From Pedobacter metabolipauper (lineage in GTDB: Bacteria > Bacteroidota > Bacteroidia > Sphingobacteriales > Sphingobacteriaceae), in contig NZ_SNYC01000003.1 in NCBI RefSeq assembly GCF_004362715.1, forward strand, positions 1,303,601 through 1,367,600: 64,000 nucleotides of DNA, in the 5' to 3' direction. Below, one piece after another: positions 53,363 to 63,707 of this stretch. The position numbers and the translations under genes were made by a program. Below the pieces are notes generated by a model. The model was not told where the DNA came from. It made no database searches and saw nothing but the letters and a program-made list of their open reading frames with translations. The stretch's first letter is position 1. Each line of letters begins with the position of its first letter.

Positions 53363-54259
53363 ATGATTAAAAACGTAGCAATTATAGGCTCAGGAACAAT
53401 GGGTAATGGTATCGCACATACGTTCGCACAATTTGGATACCCTGTAAATTTAATAGACATCCATACGGATGCGTTAGAAAAGGCCATTCAAACGATCAGT
53501 AAGAACCTGGACCGCCAGGTGGCTAAAGGAACCATCACGGAATTAAATAAATCAAACACGCTGAATTCGATCACTACTTTTACTGACTTGCAGACGGGCA
53601 TTGCAGAAGCAGACCTCATTGTTGAGGCTGCCACAGAAAATATAGACCTTAAATTAAATATATTTAAAAATCTGGATGCATTTGCTAAGCCGGGGGCTAT
53701 CCTGGCAAGCAACACTTCTTCCATTTCAATCACTAAAATAGCGTCGGTTACGAACAGAGGAGATCAGGTGATCGGCATGCATTTTATGAACCCGGTTCCG
53801 GTGATGAAGCTGGTAGAGGTCATCCGCGGATATGCAACAAGCGATGACACCACTAAAAAAGTGATGGATCTATCTTTAAAGCTTGAAAAAGCTCCTGTTG
53901 AAGTGAACGATTATCCTGGTTTTGTTGCAAACAGGATTTTGATGCCCATGATCAATGAGGCTATTTATACCCTTTATGAAGGTGTTGCCGGTGTAACAGA
54001 AATAGACACCGTGATGAAGCTTGGAATGGCACACCCGATGGGGCCATTGCAGCTGGCAGATTTTATTGGTCTGGATGTATGCCTGGCTATATTGAACGTA
54101 CTGCACACCGGCTTTGGCAATCCAAAATATGCGCCTTGTCCGCTGTTGGTAAATATGGTAACTGCAGGCAGTAAAGGAATTAAGAGCGGTGAAGGTTTTT
54201 ACAATTATGCAGATGGCGCTAAAGCGGCGAAGGTAGCTGCAAAGTTTAGCAAATCATAA
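53363..54259 (+). CDS. 3-hydroxyacyl-CoA (3-hydroxybutyryl-CoA type) dehydrogenase
   Basis: 298 residues, the single-function Hbd length. NAD-binding GSGTMGNGIAHTFA at residues 8-21; family segments VIGMHFMNPVPVMKLVEV and the C-terminal domain with LGMAHPMGPLQLADFIGLD. It oxidises (S)-3-hydroxyacyl-CoA in fatty acid degradation or butyrate-type metabolism. It follows pdxH by 50 nt with no visible thiolase or hydratase gene nearby. Confidence 0.95.
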   Translation: MIKNVAIIGSGTMGNGIAHTFAQFGYPVNLIDIHTDALEKAIQTISKNLDRQVAKGTITELNKSNTLNSITTFTDLQTGIAEADLIVEAATENIDLKLNIFKNLDAFAKPGAILASNTSSISITKIASVTNRGDQVIGMHFMNPVPVMKLVEVIRGYATSDDTTKKVMDLSLKLEKAPVEVNDYPGFVANRILMPMINEAIYTLYEGVAGVTEIDTVMKLGMAHPMGPLQLADFIGLDVCLAILNVLHTGFGNPKYAPCPLLVNMVTAGSKGIKSGEGFYNYADGAKAAKVAAKFSKS

Positions 54260-54292
54260 CAACTTGCACTCGTTTTATAGTAACTTTACATC

Positions 54293-55315
54293 ATGAATGA
54301 AAATCTTGATCCTTCTTCTGAAAGCTTATCTCCTGTAGAACGTGATATAGAGCGGGTTTTGCGTCCGCAAGCCTTTGAAGATTTTACGGGTCAGGAAAAG
54401 GTAATGGAAAATCTAAAGATCTTTGTGGAGGCTGCAAAGCTTCGTGGGGAACCCCTGGATCATGTATTGCTCCATGGCCCTCCGGGACTGGGTAAAACCA
54501 CTCTTTCCTATATCATTGCGAATGAAATGAAGGTGGGCATTAAGGTAACCTCCGGACCTGTCCTTGATAAACCAGGAGATCTGGCCGGATTACTTACCAA
54601 CCTGGATACCGGGGATATCTTATTTATTGATGAAATTCACCGGTTAAGTCCCCTTGTTGAAGAATATTTATATTCTGCAATGGAAGATTTTAAGATCGAC
54701 ATTATGCTGGAAAGCGGGCCCAATGCAAGATCTGTTCAAATTAACCTGAATCCATTTACGCTGGTTGGTGCAACTACACGCTCCGGCTTATTAACGGCTC
54801 CATTGCGTGCGCGATTTGGAATTAATTCCAGACTTGCCTATTATGATGCTAAATTACTGACCACTATTGTGCTGAGATCATCCGAGATCTTAAAAACGCC
54901 GATCACGGATGAAGGTGCCTACGAAATAGCCAGACGAAGCAGGGGAACACCCCGTATTGCCAATGCATTATTGAGACGCACGCGCGACTTTGCACAGATC
55001 AAAGGCAATGGACAGATTGATACGGAAATTGCACGTTATGCATTAAATGCACTTAACGTAGATGAACATGGACTGGACGAAATGGACAATAAGATCCTTG
55101 TTACCATTATTGATAAGTTTAAGGGAGGTCCTGTTGGCTTAAAGACTATTGCAACAGCTGTAGGAGAAGATGAAGGAACAATAGAAGAAGTCTATGAACC
55201 CTTTTTAATTCAGGAAGGCTTTTTAATGCGTACTTCCAGGGGAAGAGAGGCCACAGAGGCAGCCTATAAACACCTTAAAAAGAATTTTCCTGCACAAATG
55301 GGCAAACTATTTTAA
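54293..55315 (+). CDS. ruvB: Holliday junction branch migration ATPase RuvB
   Basis: 340 residues, full length. Walker [11 protein letters not shown], Walker [13 protein letters not shown], sensor [19 protein letters not shown], and the C-terminal winged helix ending in [12 protein letters not shown]. It drives branch migration with RuvA at Holliday junctions. Standalone here; ruvA and ruvC are not in the window. Confidence 0.98.
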   Translation: MNENLDPSSESLSPVERDIERVLRPQAFEDFTGQEKVMENLKIFVEAAKLRGEPLDHVLLHGPPGLGKTTLSYIIANEMKVGIKVTSGPVLDKPGDLAGLLTNLDTGDILFIDEIHRLSPLVEEYLYSAMEDFKIDIMLESGPNARSVQINLNPFTLVGATTRSGLLTAPLRARFGINSRLAYYDAKLLTTIVLRSSEILKTPITDEGAYEIARRSRGTPRIANALLRRTRDFAQIKGNGQIDTEIARYALNALNVDEHGLDEMDNKILVTIIDKFKGGPVGLKTIATAVGEDEGTIEEVYEPFLIQEGFLMRTSRGREATEAAYKHLKKNFPAQMGKLF

Positions 55316-55332
55316 TAATTTGCCCATCATTA

Positions 55333-55542
55333 TTATTTCCTCATTACAAACCACAAAATAAGCAGTACGATCAGAATGATAGGAATGATCCATTTCATTG
55401 CTGGTCCTGCACCATCCTTATTGTCTTCCTTTACGGCCTGCGGAGATGGCCCCGGATCATTTTCATGCTTTGCATAATCATGTTCTATTGGCTTATGCGG
55501 TTTATTTGGATCTTCTGTATGTGACGAATCTGTATTTTCCAT
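55333..55542 (-). CDS. Small tail-anchored membrane protein, unknown
   Basis: 69 residues. About 48 residues rich in Asp, Glu, His, Pro and Lys are followed by a single C-terminal membrane helix (about 50-66, WIIPIILIVLLILWFVM). No known family. Convergent with ruvB (17-nt gap) and divergent from queG. The clean hydrophobic anchor and good spacing support a real gene, but nothing about function can be read. Confidence 0.65.
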   Translation of the reverse strand: MENTDSSHTEDPNKPHKPIEHDYAKHENDPGPSPQAVKEDNKDGAGPAMKWIIPIILIVLLILWFVMRK

Positions 55543-55606
55543 GACGTTTTAATCTAGTTTAATAGGATAACAGTTCTTTAATTAAAATGTTTTTAACCGT
55601 AAACCT

Positions 55607-55614
55607 TATCTTTG
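55607..55614 (+). promoter_or_regulatory. Predicted -7 promoter box of queG
   Basis: TATCTTTG matches TAnnTTTG and ends 7 nt before the queG ATG at 55622, leaving almost no leader. Confidence 0.5.
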
Positions 55615-55621
55615 TATTTGC

Positions 55622-56563
55622 ATGTACAACAATCCGGAAAAATACAGCAAGCTCATTAAGGATGAGGCCCTAAGGTTAGGCTTTATGCAATGTGGTATTG
55701 CTAAGGCTGAATTTCTGGAGGATGAAGCACCACGGCTTGAAAAATGGCTGCACAGCGGGCATCACGGTGAGATGGCCTATATGGAGAACCATTTTGATAA
55801 GCGACTGGATCCAAGGCTGCTGGTTGATGATGCCAGATCAGTCATTTCCTTAACCCTAAACTATTTCCCTCAGGAAGTGCAAACCGATCCGGATGCACCT
55901 AAAATATCCAAATATGCCTATGGCTCTGATTACCACCTGGTCATTAAAGATAAATTATTTCAGCTGTTAAACTTTATCTCAGAAAATATTGGCGAAGTAA
56001 GCGGAAGGGCATTTGTAGATTCTGCACCGGTACTGGATCGTGCCTGGGCCAAGCGTGCCGGCATTGGCTGGATTGGCAAGAACAGTAACCTGATCAACAA
56101 GAAGAGCGGATCCTTTTTCTTTCTGGCAGAGTTGATCGTCGATCTGGAACTCAGTTACGACAATCCTTTTGAAACGGATCATTGCGGGACCTGTACCCGA
56201 TGTATAGATGCTTGTCCCACCGACGCGATCTTATCCCCCTTTGTCATTGATGCAAAAAAGTGCATCTCTTATTTAACAATAGAATTAAGAGATGAAATAC
56301 CAAAAACCTTCAATGATAAAATGGATAACTGGATGTTTGGATGTGATATTTGCCAGGACGTTTGTCCATGGAATAAGTTTTCAGTCCCCCATTCAGAGCC
56401 CGGGTTCAAAGCCAATGAAAACCTGCTTAATATGAAACGCGAAGACTGGCTTGACATTACTGAAGATGTGTTCAGGAGCATCTTTAAAAACTCAGCTGTA
56501 AAAAGAACCAAATTCAAGGGGCTTACCAGGAACATTGATTTTCTAAAAACGCTGCCTGATTAA
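55622..56563 (+). CDS. queG: Epoxyqueuosine reductase QueG
   Basis: 313 residues. Two 4Fe-4S clusters are encoded by [13 protein letters not shown] and [11 protein letters not shown]. The N-terminal part has the cobalamin-binding QueG pattern ([32 protein letters not shown]). It makes queuosine from epoxyqueuosine in tRNA and needs cobalamin, which links it functionally to the B12 uptake operon in this window. It is convergent with the DnaQ-like gene, 3 nt apart. Confidence 0.96.
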   Translation: MYNNPEKYSKLIKDEALRLGFMQCGIAKAEFLEDEAPRLEKWLHSGHHGEMAYMENHFDKRLDPRLLVDDARSVISLTLNYFPQEVQTDPDAPKISKYAYGSDYHLVIKDKLFQLLNFISENIGEVSGRAFVDSAPVLDRAWAKRAGIGWIGKNSNLINKKSGSFFFLAELIVDLELSYDNPFETDHCGTCTRCIDACPTDAILSPFVIDAKKCISYLTIELRDEIPKTFNDKMDNWMFGCDICQDVCPWNKFSVPHSEPGFKANENLLNMKREDWLDITEDVFRSIFKNSAVKRTKFKGLTRNIDFLKTLPD

Positions 56564-56566
56564 GAT

Positions 56567-57574
56567 TTACTTTCCGAACTTCATTTTCAACTGCTCCAGC
56601 ATATCATTGGTAACGGCTACCGCTGGTTTTTCTTTCTTAACCGGATTTTGTTGTTTAAAATTGGGTACGGGAGTTTTTGCTGGTGATGCTGCAGGTTTTG
56701 GTTGTGTTCCAGGCTGCTGCTCCTGCTGTTGTTTTTGCTGCTGTTGTTTCTCTAGTTTAAGCTGTTCTTTTTTCTTGTTCCATCTTTCCCAGATCTCGGA
56801 CAATTTCTTTTTGGTATATAACGGAAAATCACCTTGCTTCATCCAGGCATAATAGCTTGGTTCCAGATCAAAAACCTGTTCAACCGTTTTTCCTTTATGT
56901 TTACCGAAGTTAAAGATCTCTTCGTTATTGTCATTGAAAACCATTCTGCCTGCAAAATCTACGGGCTTGTTCATATTTGTAAACGTATGAAGGGCATCAA
57001 CATCATTGATTACGGGCTTTGAAATATTGCCTTGCTTATCTTCAAAATCAACGTCCTTATATTTTTCTATCTGTGCCAGTAAAACATGGTAAGTGGCGGT
57101 GATATCTGCTTCTGCAGAGTGTGCATTGATGATGTCCTTGTCACAATAGAATTTATAAGCGGCCTTTAAGGTGCGCTGTTCCATTTGATGAAAAATGTTC
57201 TGCACATCAACAAACTTACGATCGCCCATGTCAAAATCCACCCCAGCCCTTAAAAACTCTTCCAGTAATACCGGAATATCAAAGCGGTTAGAGTTGTAAC
57301 CTGCCAGATCTGCATCACCAATAAAATCAGCAACTTCCTGTGCTGCCATTTTAAAAGTTGGCTCATTCGCAACATGCTCATCATAAATTCCATGGATCAA
57401 TGATGATTGCAATGGGATTGGCATTTCAGGGTTTATTCGAAGTGTTTTTATCAATTCAGAGCCGTCAGGCATCGCTTTTAAAATAGCAATCTCTACGATA
57501 CGGTCTACACCAACATTAACTCCGGTGGTTTCTAAATCAAAAAAGGCAAGCGGGCGGTTTAAATTTAATTTCAT
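56567..57574 (-). CDS. DnaQ-like 3'-5' exonuclease with Q-rich tail
   Basis: 335 residues from ATG 57574 (a TTG at 57580 adds two residues). Residues 1-190 form a DEDDh exonuclease: FFDLETTG (Exo I), the YNSNRFDIPVL region (Exo II) and HSAEADITATYH (Exo III with His and Asp). A middle region with a FGKHKGKTVEQVF segment resembles the small quorum-like C-terminal domain of these proteins. Residues about 255-320 are glutamine- and proline-rich low complexity. Similar Bacteroidota proteins are annotated as polymerase III epsilon-like exonucleases. Role in proofreading or repair is likely but not specific. Confidence 0.9.
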   Translation of the reverse strand: MKLNLNRPLAFFDLETTGVNVGVDRIVEIAILKAMPDGSELIKTLRINPEMPIPLQSSLIHGIYDEHVANEPTFKMAAQEVADFIGDADLAGYNSNRFDIPVLLEEFLRAGVDFDMGDRKFVDVQNIFHQMEQRTLKAAYKFYCDKDIINAHSAEADITATYHVLLAQIEKYKDVDFEDKQGNISKPVINDVDALHTFTNMNKPVDFAGRMVFNDNNEEIFNFGKHKGKTVEQVFDLEPSYYAWMKQGDFPLYTKKKLSEIWERWNKKKEQLKLEKQQQQKQQQEQQPGTQPKPAASPAKTPVPNFKQQNPVKKEKPAVAVTNDMLEQLKMKFGK

Positions 57575-57801
57575 CTTCAACTATTTGTAACGCTTCAAAA
57601 GTCGTAAAAATCATCGGTTAATCATTAATTTATTTGACAATCTATTTAACCATAAACAAATCGTTTTGTATCTTGCGCCAACAATGTATCGCTCTTATCT
57701 ATGATAACACTTTATTTTCCGCTGCTCTTCTTACAGATCGTCTTTTTTTCAAGAGATTTAATTGCCCGGAATTCCGTATTAGCTATCTTGAAAACTAACT
57801 T

Positions 57802-59754
57802 ATGTCCATAAAATTTCTTCCATTAAGCCTTTTAATCTTAGCCATCAGTATGAGCGCTGGTGCGCAAAACTTCAAATATGGAGAAATAAGCTATGATGAC
57901 CTTTTATTCAAAAAATCATCATTAGATAGTACTGCAAATGCAGTAGTCCTTAAAGAATATGGCTTTGCAAATATGTTAAAAGATCAGATTACAGGAGAAT
58001 TATCCGTGGTTTTTGAATACCATGTACGCATTAAGATCTTAAATAAAGACGGCTACAAACATGGCAGCATTGCCATTCCTTTAAGAAGTTTCAACAGCAA
58101 CTCTTTTGAAGTAATCGACAAATTAAAAGGAGTAACTTCCAGTTACACGAATGGTGAGGTTATTAAAACCGATCTTAACCCCAAAGATGTGGTGGTAGAG
58201 AAATTAAGTAAATATAAAACGGTAACTAAGTTTAACCTGCCAAATTTGATTGATGGAAGTATCATTGAATATTCTTATATACTTTATTCTCCTGACATTT
58301 TTAATTTTAGACAGTGGGTATTTCAATCAGATATTCCAAAACTAGAAAGTAAATATATCGCCTCCTTACCCAGATTATATAAATATGCCGTTTCAATCCA
58401 GGGGTCACTTCAGATCAATGCTCCCGAAGCAAAGGTTATTGCAAATTGCGTGAGTGTAAATGGGAGGCCGGTAAGCTGTTTACAGCTCACTTACGAAATG
58501 AAAGACATTCCCCCTTTCGTTGAAGATGAATACCTCTCTGCAGCAAGTAATTTCAGATCATCGGTTAATTTTGAACTTTCAGAATATGTCGTACCAAACC
58601 GTACACAAAGAAGTATAGAAAATACCTGGAAAGATTTTGACCGGGACCTGGTTAAAGACAAATCTTTTGGCTTGCAAATGAAAGAGACAGACCTTTTTAA
58701 AAGCCACATTCCAGGGGTCATTCCCGGAGCATCCAATCATCTTGACAAAGCAAGGCTGATCTATGCATATATTAAAAAAAGCATTAAGAGCAACGGGTCA
58801 AGAGAGATCTATAGCAACAGTTCCATTAAAAAAGCCATGGAATTACATAGCGGAAATGTGGGGGACATTAACCTGGCATTAATTGCAGCCTTAACATCTG
58901 CCGGACTGGATGCAGAAGCAGTAATTTTGTCTACCCGCGAACATGGCCTGGTTCATGATGTTTATCCCGTATCATCTGATTTTAATTATGTACTCGCAAA
59001 GGTCAACGTTGACGGTAAAAGCTACCTGTTAGATGCCTCAGAACCCCTGCTTCCTTTTGGATTAATCCCCTTTCAGTGTTTAAATGGTAAAGGGCGGGTA
59101 ATTGGCTTAACTAAACCCTCCTACTGGTATGACTTGCAGGCTAACCAAAAAGAATCCACAACCTATACGCTAAGTGGTGCAATCGGTCAGGATGGTAAAG
59201 TGAAGGGTTCTTTAACAGTTCATTCCTTAGGATATGCAGCCCTGGATGCCAGAAAAAAAATAACCAGTGCCGTTTCTGCAGCTGACTATTTAAAAGAGAT
59301 AAATGAACATCATCCAAATATAAACCTGTCATCACATCGGGTTAAAAACCTGGATAGCTTAGATCTGCCACTGGTAGAAACATTTGATGTAGCAATAGAT
59401 AATTTTGAACACCTGTATTTCAATGGCCTCCATAAGAATCCATTTATATCAGATAAAAGAACATACCCGATTGATGCCGGCGTGGCAAAGGATCAAAACT
59501 GGTTGCTTTCCATTAAATTACCAGACAATTATGTTCCGGAAAGTCTACCCGCAGATGTTTTAATCCACTTACCCAATGATGGTGGAAAGTATACTGCGAA
59601 ACACTCCTTTCAAGACCATATCCTGTCTGCAAACGCGGGTTTGCAAATGGATAAAATCATCTATAATCCTGAAGATTATATGGCGGTTAAAGCGTTTTTC
59701 GAGAAGGTCATATTATCTCAAAAAACGAATTTTGCATTTAAAAAAACAAATTAA
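57802..59754 (+). CDS. DUF3857/transglutaminase-like exported protein, paralogue 1
   Basis: 650 residues. Signal peptide ends near residue 20 (MSAGAQ). DUF3857 occupies about residues 45-230 (YHVRIKILNKDGYKHGSIAIP, then GSIIEYSYILYSPDIFNFRQW, read in part). A transglutaminase-like fold follows near 310-420, where the usual catalytic GxC is GNVGD and the usual His is Tyr in DFNYVLAKV, while the Asp in YLLDASEP remains. It is therefore predicted to be inactive as a protease or transglutaminase. First of four tandem paralogues, about 220 nt from the divergent exonuclease gene. Confidence 0.88.
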   Translation: MSIKFLPLSLLILAISMSAGAQNFKYGEISYDDLLFKKSSLDSTANAVVLKEYGFANMLKDQITGELSVVFEYHVRIKILNKDGYKHGSIAIPLRSFNSNSFEVIDKLKGVTSSYTNGEVIKTDLNPKDVVVEKLSKYKTVTKFNLPNLIDGSIIEYSYILYSPDIFNFRQWVFQSDIPKLESKYIASLPRLYKYAVSIQGSLQINAPEAKVIANCVSVNGRPVSCLQLTYEMKDIPPFVEDEYLSAASNFRSSVNFELSEYVVPNRTQRSIENTWKDFDRDLVKDKSFGLQMKETDLFKSHIPGVIPGASNHLDKARLIYAYIKKSIKSNGSREIYSNSSIKKAMELHSGNVGDINLALIAALTSAGLDAEAVILSTREHGLVHDVYPVSSDFNYVLAKVNVDGKSYLLDASEPLLPFGLIPFQCLNGKGRVIGLTKPSYWYDLQANQKESTTYTLSGAIGQDGKVKGSLTVHSLGYAALDARKKITSAVSAADYLKEINEHHPNINLSSHRVKNLDSLDLPLVETFDVAIDNFEHLYFNGLHKNPFISDKRTYPIDAGVAKDQNWLLSIKLPDNYVPESLPADVLIHLPNDGGKYTAKHSFQDHILSANAGLQMDKIIYNPEDYMAVKAFFEKVILSQKTNFAFKKTN

Positions 59755-59762
59755 CATCCCTT

Positions 59763-61736
59763 ATGAAACCGATCATATTACTTGTATTTGCCCTCTTCTT
59801 TTCTATACCTATACTTAATGCACAGGATTTTGAATACGGGCAGATCTCTAATGACGATGTCATTTTAAAGAACACCAGACTAGACAGTAATGCCAATGCA
59901 ATGGTGATCAGGGAATTTGGTACCGCAAGAATGAGATTGGATGATGCCTCTGGACGTTTATTTGTTGATTTCCAGTATCATGTTCGCCTTAAGATCTTTA
60001 ATAAAAATGGTTTTGAACATGGAACCATTACTATTCCGCTTCGAATTCGTAAGGAAGAAGACGACCGGCTTGTCGACTTGAAAGCTACCACTATAAATTA
60101 TGCCGATGGAAACCTTACAAGAACGGATCTGGACAGAAAGAAATTCTATGTAGAAAAGTTAAATAAGTACACCTCCCTAACCAAATTTACCATGCCTGAT
60201 CTAAAGGATGGAAGTATCATCGAATATAGTTACACGATCCAATCTCCTTATATATTTAATTTCCGGCGCTGGGAATTTCAATCAGATATTCCGAAGATGC
60301 ACAGCGAATACATCGCTTTTATACCAGCTTATTACAACTACCATACTAGCTTACGGGGGGCACTTAAGTTTACCACTGAAAATGCCGAAATAAATAATGG
60401 ATGCTTAAATATAAATGGTGTGATGGTTAATTGTTCTAAAATGAGCTATATTATAAAAAATGTTCCTGCATTTATTGAAGAAGATAACATGACTGCGCCA
60501 AGTAACTTCAAATCTTCAATCAATTATGAACTATCTGACTACATGTTAACCAACGGAACAAAATTTAATGTTACAAAATCATGGAAAGATGTAGATCGTG
60601 AATTGCTGGCAGATCATGACTTTGGTCAGCAAATGAAGAAAAAAGAGGTATTTCTACCCTTATTGCCTCAAATCCTTAAAAATACAACGGACGAATTGAG
60701 TAAAGCAAAAGCCATCTACTCCTATATTGAGAAAAACATAAAGAGCAATGGTTTTATAGGCTATTCCAGTGAGAATACCATAAAAAAGGCAAATGAACTG
60801 CATTCGGGCAATACAGGGGATATCAATCTGGCACTCATGGCTGCATTAAGTGCGGCAGGCCTTGATGCAGAAGCGGTGATCCTGTCTACCAGGGCAAATG
60901 GTGCGGTAGGAGAACTTTACCCGGTATTAAGCGACTTTAATTATGTAGTTGTCAAGGTTAATATTGCCGGACAAAGTTATTTGCTGGATGCTTCAGAGCC
61001 CTATCTACCTTTTGGATTGCTGCCTTTGGAATGTATTAATGGGAAAGGCAGGGTTTTTAGTTTAACAAAGCCTTCCTATTGGCATGATCTTACTGCAAAC
61101 CAAAAAAGATCTACGAGGACAATACTTACCGGAACCTTATCTCCAGACGGAAAAATGAAAGGGACTTTGTCCACTTATTCCCTGGGATACGCGGCAGTTG
61201 ATAAACGTGAACGTATTTCAAGATCTACTTCTGTTGATGACTTTGTTGAAAAACTGGATGAGCAAATGCCCAATATTAAGATTACAAGCCATAAAATTGA
61301 AAATCTGGATAGTATAAATAATATGCTCATTGAAACCTATGAAATTGAAACACAAGGTTTCGATGTTTCTAATCCTGACCAAATTTTTTACAATCCATTT
61401 TTCATTAACCGTACCAGTACCAATCCGTTTAATTTAAATGAACGGACCTATCCGGTTGATCTTGGTTCTGCACGTGAGGACCGAATCATCATGAATATAA
61501 AAATGCCGGAGAATTTCATACTTGCGGATAAACCTAAAGACATTGGAATTGCATTACCAAATGCTGCAGGAAGATATATGGCAGCAATAGCGCTTGATAA
61601 TAGCACCTTATCGGTCAGCCAGACTTTGCAGCTCAACAAGCCTATATATGAACCGGACGAATATTTATCGCTTAAAGAGTTTTATAGCCGGATCATACAA
61701 TCACAAAAAACAGATATTCTATTTAAAACCAAATAA
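59763..61736 (+). CDS. DUF3857/transglutaminase-like exported protein, paralogue 2
   Basis: 657 residues, 8 nt after paralogue 1. Signal peptide ends near residue 20 (IPILNAQ). Same architecture: DUF3857 with YHVRLKIFNKNGFEHGTITIP, then the transglutaminase-like core with GNTGDINLALMAAL (Cys replaced by Thr), FNYVVVKV (His replaced by Tyr) and YLLDASEP. A C-terminal beta domain carries NERTYPVDLGSAREDRI. Much closer to paralogue 3 than to paralogue 1, as shared segments NPFNLNERTYPVDLGSA and EYLSLKEFYSRI show. Confidence 0.88.
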   Translation: MKPIILLVFALFFSIPILNAQDFEYGQISNDDVILKNTRLDSNANAMVIREFGTARMRLDDASGRLFVDFQYHVRLKIFNKNGFEHGTITIPLRIRKEEDDRLVDLKATTINYADGNLTRTDLDRKKFYVEKLNKYTSLTKFTMPDLKDGSIIEYSYTIQSPYIFNFRRWEFQSDIPKMHSEYIAFIPAYYNYHTSLRGALKFTTENAEINNGCLNINGVMVNCSKMSYIIKNVPAFIEEDNMTAPSNFKSSINYELSDYMLTNGTKFNVTKSWKDVDRELLADHDFGQQMKKKEVFLPLLPQILKNTTDELSKAKAIYSYIEKNIKSNGFIGYSSENTIKKANELHSGNTGDINLALMAALSAAGLDAEAVILSTRANGAVGELYPVLSDFNYVVVKVNIAGQSYLLDASEPYLPFGLLPLECINGKGRVFSLTKPSYWHDLTANQKRSTRTILTGTLSPDGKMKGTLSTYSLGYAAVDKRERISRSTSVDDFVEKLDEQMPNIKITSHKIENLDSINNMLIETYEIETQGFDVSNPDQIFYNPFFINRTSTNPFNLNERTYPVDLGSAREDRIIMNIKMPENFILADKPKDIGIALPNAAGRYMAAIALDNSTLSVSQTLQLNKPIYEPDEYLSLKEFYSRIIQSQKTDILFKTK

Positions 61737-61737
61737 C

Positions 61738-63705
61738 ATGAAACAGTTTTTACTGTTATTTTCAATACTGCTTTCTACGGTTACTTTAAATGCACAGGAT
61801 TTTGAATACGGCCAAATAACCAACGACGAGTTGGCTTTAAAGAATGCCAGACCAGACAGCAACGCCAATGCAATTGTTACCAGGGAATTTGGCACTACAA
61901 AAATGAAAGTGGATTATGACGCCGGACTACAATTCATGGAGTTCCAATATCATGTACGCATTAAGATCTTTAATAAAAACGGTTATAAGCATGGAACTAT
62001 TACCATTCCGCTTAGTGTAAGCGGAGCGGGAAACGAAACGCTCATTAACTTAAAAGCTACAACAATTAATTATATTAACGGTGTACAAACAAAAACGATT
62101 TTAGACAATAAGGATACTTTCACAGAGAAATCATCAAAGAATCAATCTCTTATCAAGTTTACCATGCCCAATTTGAATGAAGGAAGTATCATCGAATACA
62201 GCTATACCTTACAATCTCCTTATGTATTTAATTTTAGGGGATGGCAATTTCAATCAGCCATTCCTAAACTTCATAGTGAATATATTGCATATATTCCTGC
62301 CACCTTTAATTATAATGCCATTTTACGTGGAAAACAAAAATTAACTTATGAAAATGCCGAGGTAAATAAAGCTTGCTATAATGTTAACCATACGGTAATC
62401 GATTGCTCCAAAATGACTTACATTATGAAAGATGTTCCTGCTTTTATTGAAGAAGCTTACATGACTGCGCCCCGCAATTTTATATCTGCCATACATTATG
62501 AGCTGGCTGACCATATAGGAACAGATGGATTAAAAACAAAAATTACCAGATCATGGAATGATTTAGATCGTGACCTAATCAAACACCAAGATTTTGGTCA
62601 GCAAATAAAGAAAAAAGAGGTATTTAAGGATCTTATACCAGGAATCATCAAAAATAGTGAGACTAGCCTGGATAAAGCAAAAGCCATTTATGCTTATATA
62701 GCAAAAAATATTAAACACAATTTCTACACTGGTATTTATTCATCTGGCATCAAAAAATCATTTGAACAACATTCAGGTAGCACAGGTGATATTAACATCT
62801 CTTTAATTGCCGCCTTATCTGCCGCCGGACTTGATGCAGAGGCTTTAATCTTATCTACGCGATCAAATGGTACCTTAAATAATCTCTATCCGATACTTAC
62901 AGAATTCGATTATATTGTTGCAAAGGTCAATATAGCGGATCAATGTTATTTACTGGATGCCTCACAACCTTTTCTTCCATTTGGACTGCTTCCACTGGAA
63001 TGTATCAACGGAAAAGGCAGGGTAATTAACCTAACCAAACCTTCTTATTGGTATGACCTCAAAGCGAGTCAAAAAGAATCTACAAATTATATGCTCAATG
63101 CGACTTTAGATGCTGATGGAAAGATAAAAGGTACCTTGACCACCTATTCATCAGGGTATGCTGCATTAGATAAACGAATACAAATTTCAAAATCCACTTC
63201 TACTGACGATTTTGTGGAAAAACTGGATGAGCGCATGACAGGTATGACCATTACAGATCATAAAATTGAAAATCTGGATAGCCTGGATCAACCAGTCATA
63301 GAGACCTATGAAATTGAAATGAACGCATTTGACCATATGGATCAGGAACAGCTTTTTTATAATCCTTTTATTATCAGCCGGATCACAACCAATCCGTTTA
63401 ACCTAAATGAGCGTACCTACCCGGTTGACCTTGGTTCAGCCAGTGAAAGCCGGATCATGATCAACATAAAAATGCCTGAAAATTTCACACTTGCTGATAA
63501 GCCTCAAGATGTTGTCATTTCTTTACCCAATTCTGGCGGAAAATATGCGACTGCAATTGCGCTGAACAACAACTTTCTATCGGTAAGTCAGATTTTACAA
63601 ATGAACCGGTCGATGTATGCACCGGAAGAATACCTCTCGCTCAAAGAATTTTATAGCCGCATCGTGCAATTACAAAAAACAGACATCTTACTTAAAACCA
63701 AATAA
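61738..63705 (+). CDS. DUF3857/transglutaminase-like exported protein, paralogue 3
   Basis: 655 residues from ATG 61738; a longer frame opening at 61594 lies inside paralogue 2 in another frame and is rejected because a clean signal peptide (residues 1-19, TVTLNAQ) follows this ATG. DUF3857 and transglutaminase-like regions as in paralogue 2. The core reads GSTGDINISLIAAL, FDYIVAKV and YLLDASQP, again lacking Cys and His. It starts 1 nt after the previous stop, so the array is one transcription unit. Confidence 0.88.
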   Translation: MKQFLLLFSILLSTVTLNAQDFEYGQITNDELALKNARPDSNANAIVTREFGTTKMKVDYDAGLQFMEFQYHVRIKIFNKNGYKHGTITIPLSVSGAGNETLINLKATTINYINGVQTKTILDNKDTFTEKSSKNQSLIKFTMPNLNEGSIIEYSYTLQSPYVFNFRGWQFQSAIPKLHSEYIAYIPATFNYNAILRGKQKLTYENAEVNKACYNVNHTVIDCSKMTYIMKDVPAFIEEAYMTAPRNFISAIHYELADHIGTDGLKTKITRSWNDLDRDLIKHQDFGQQIKKKEVFKDLIPGIIKNSETSLDKAKAIYAYIAKNIKHNFYTGIYSSGIKKSFEQHSGSTGDINISLIAALSAAGLDAEALILSTRSNGTLNNLYPILTEFDYIVAKVNIADQCYLLDASQPFLPFGLLPLECINGKGRVINLTKPSYWYDLKASQKESTNYMLNATLDADGKIKGTLTTYSSGYAALDKRIQISKSTSTDDFVEKLDERMTGMTITDHKIENLDSLDQPVIETYEIEMNAFDHMDQEQLFYNPFIISRITTNPFNLNERTYPVDLGSASESRIMINIKMPENFTLADKPQDVVISLPNSGGKYATAIALNNNFLSVSQILQMNRSMYAPEEYLSLKEFYSRIVQLQKTDILLKTK

Positions 63706-63707
63706 CC

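Noticed and set aside
57701..57811. 36-codon hydrophobic reading frame ending over the start of DUF3857 paralogue 1
   Set aside because: Could be a leader peptide, but it has no promoter box in place and no sign of selection. Chance frame in AT-rich sequence is more likely.
61594..61737. Upstream extension of DUF3857 paralogue 3
   Set aside because: It overlaps paralogue 2 in another frame and precedes a normal signal peptide that begins at ATG 61738.
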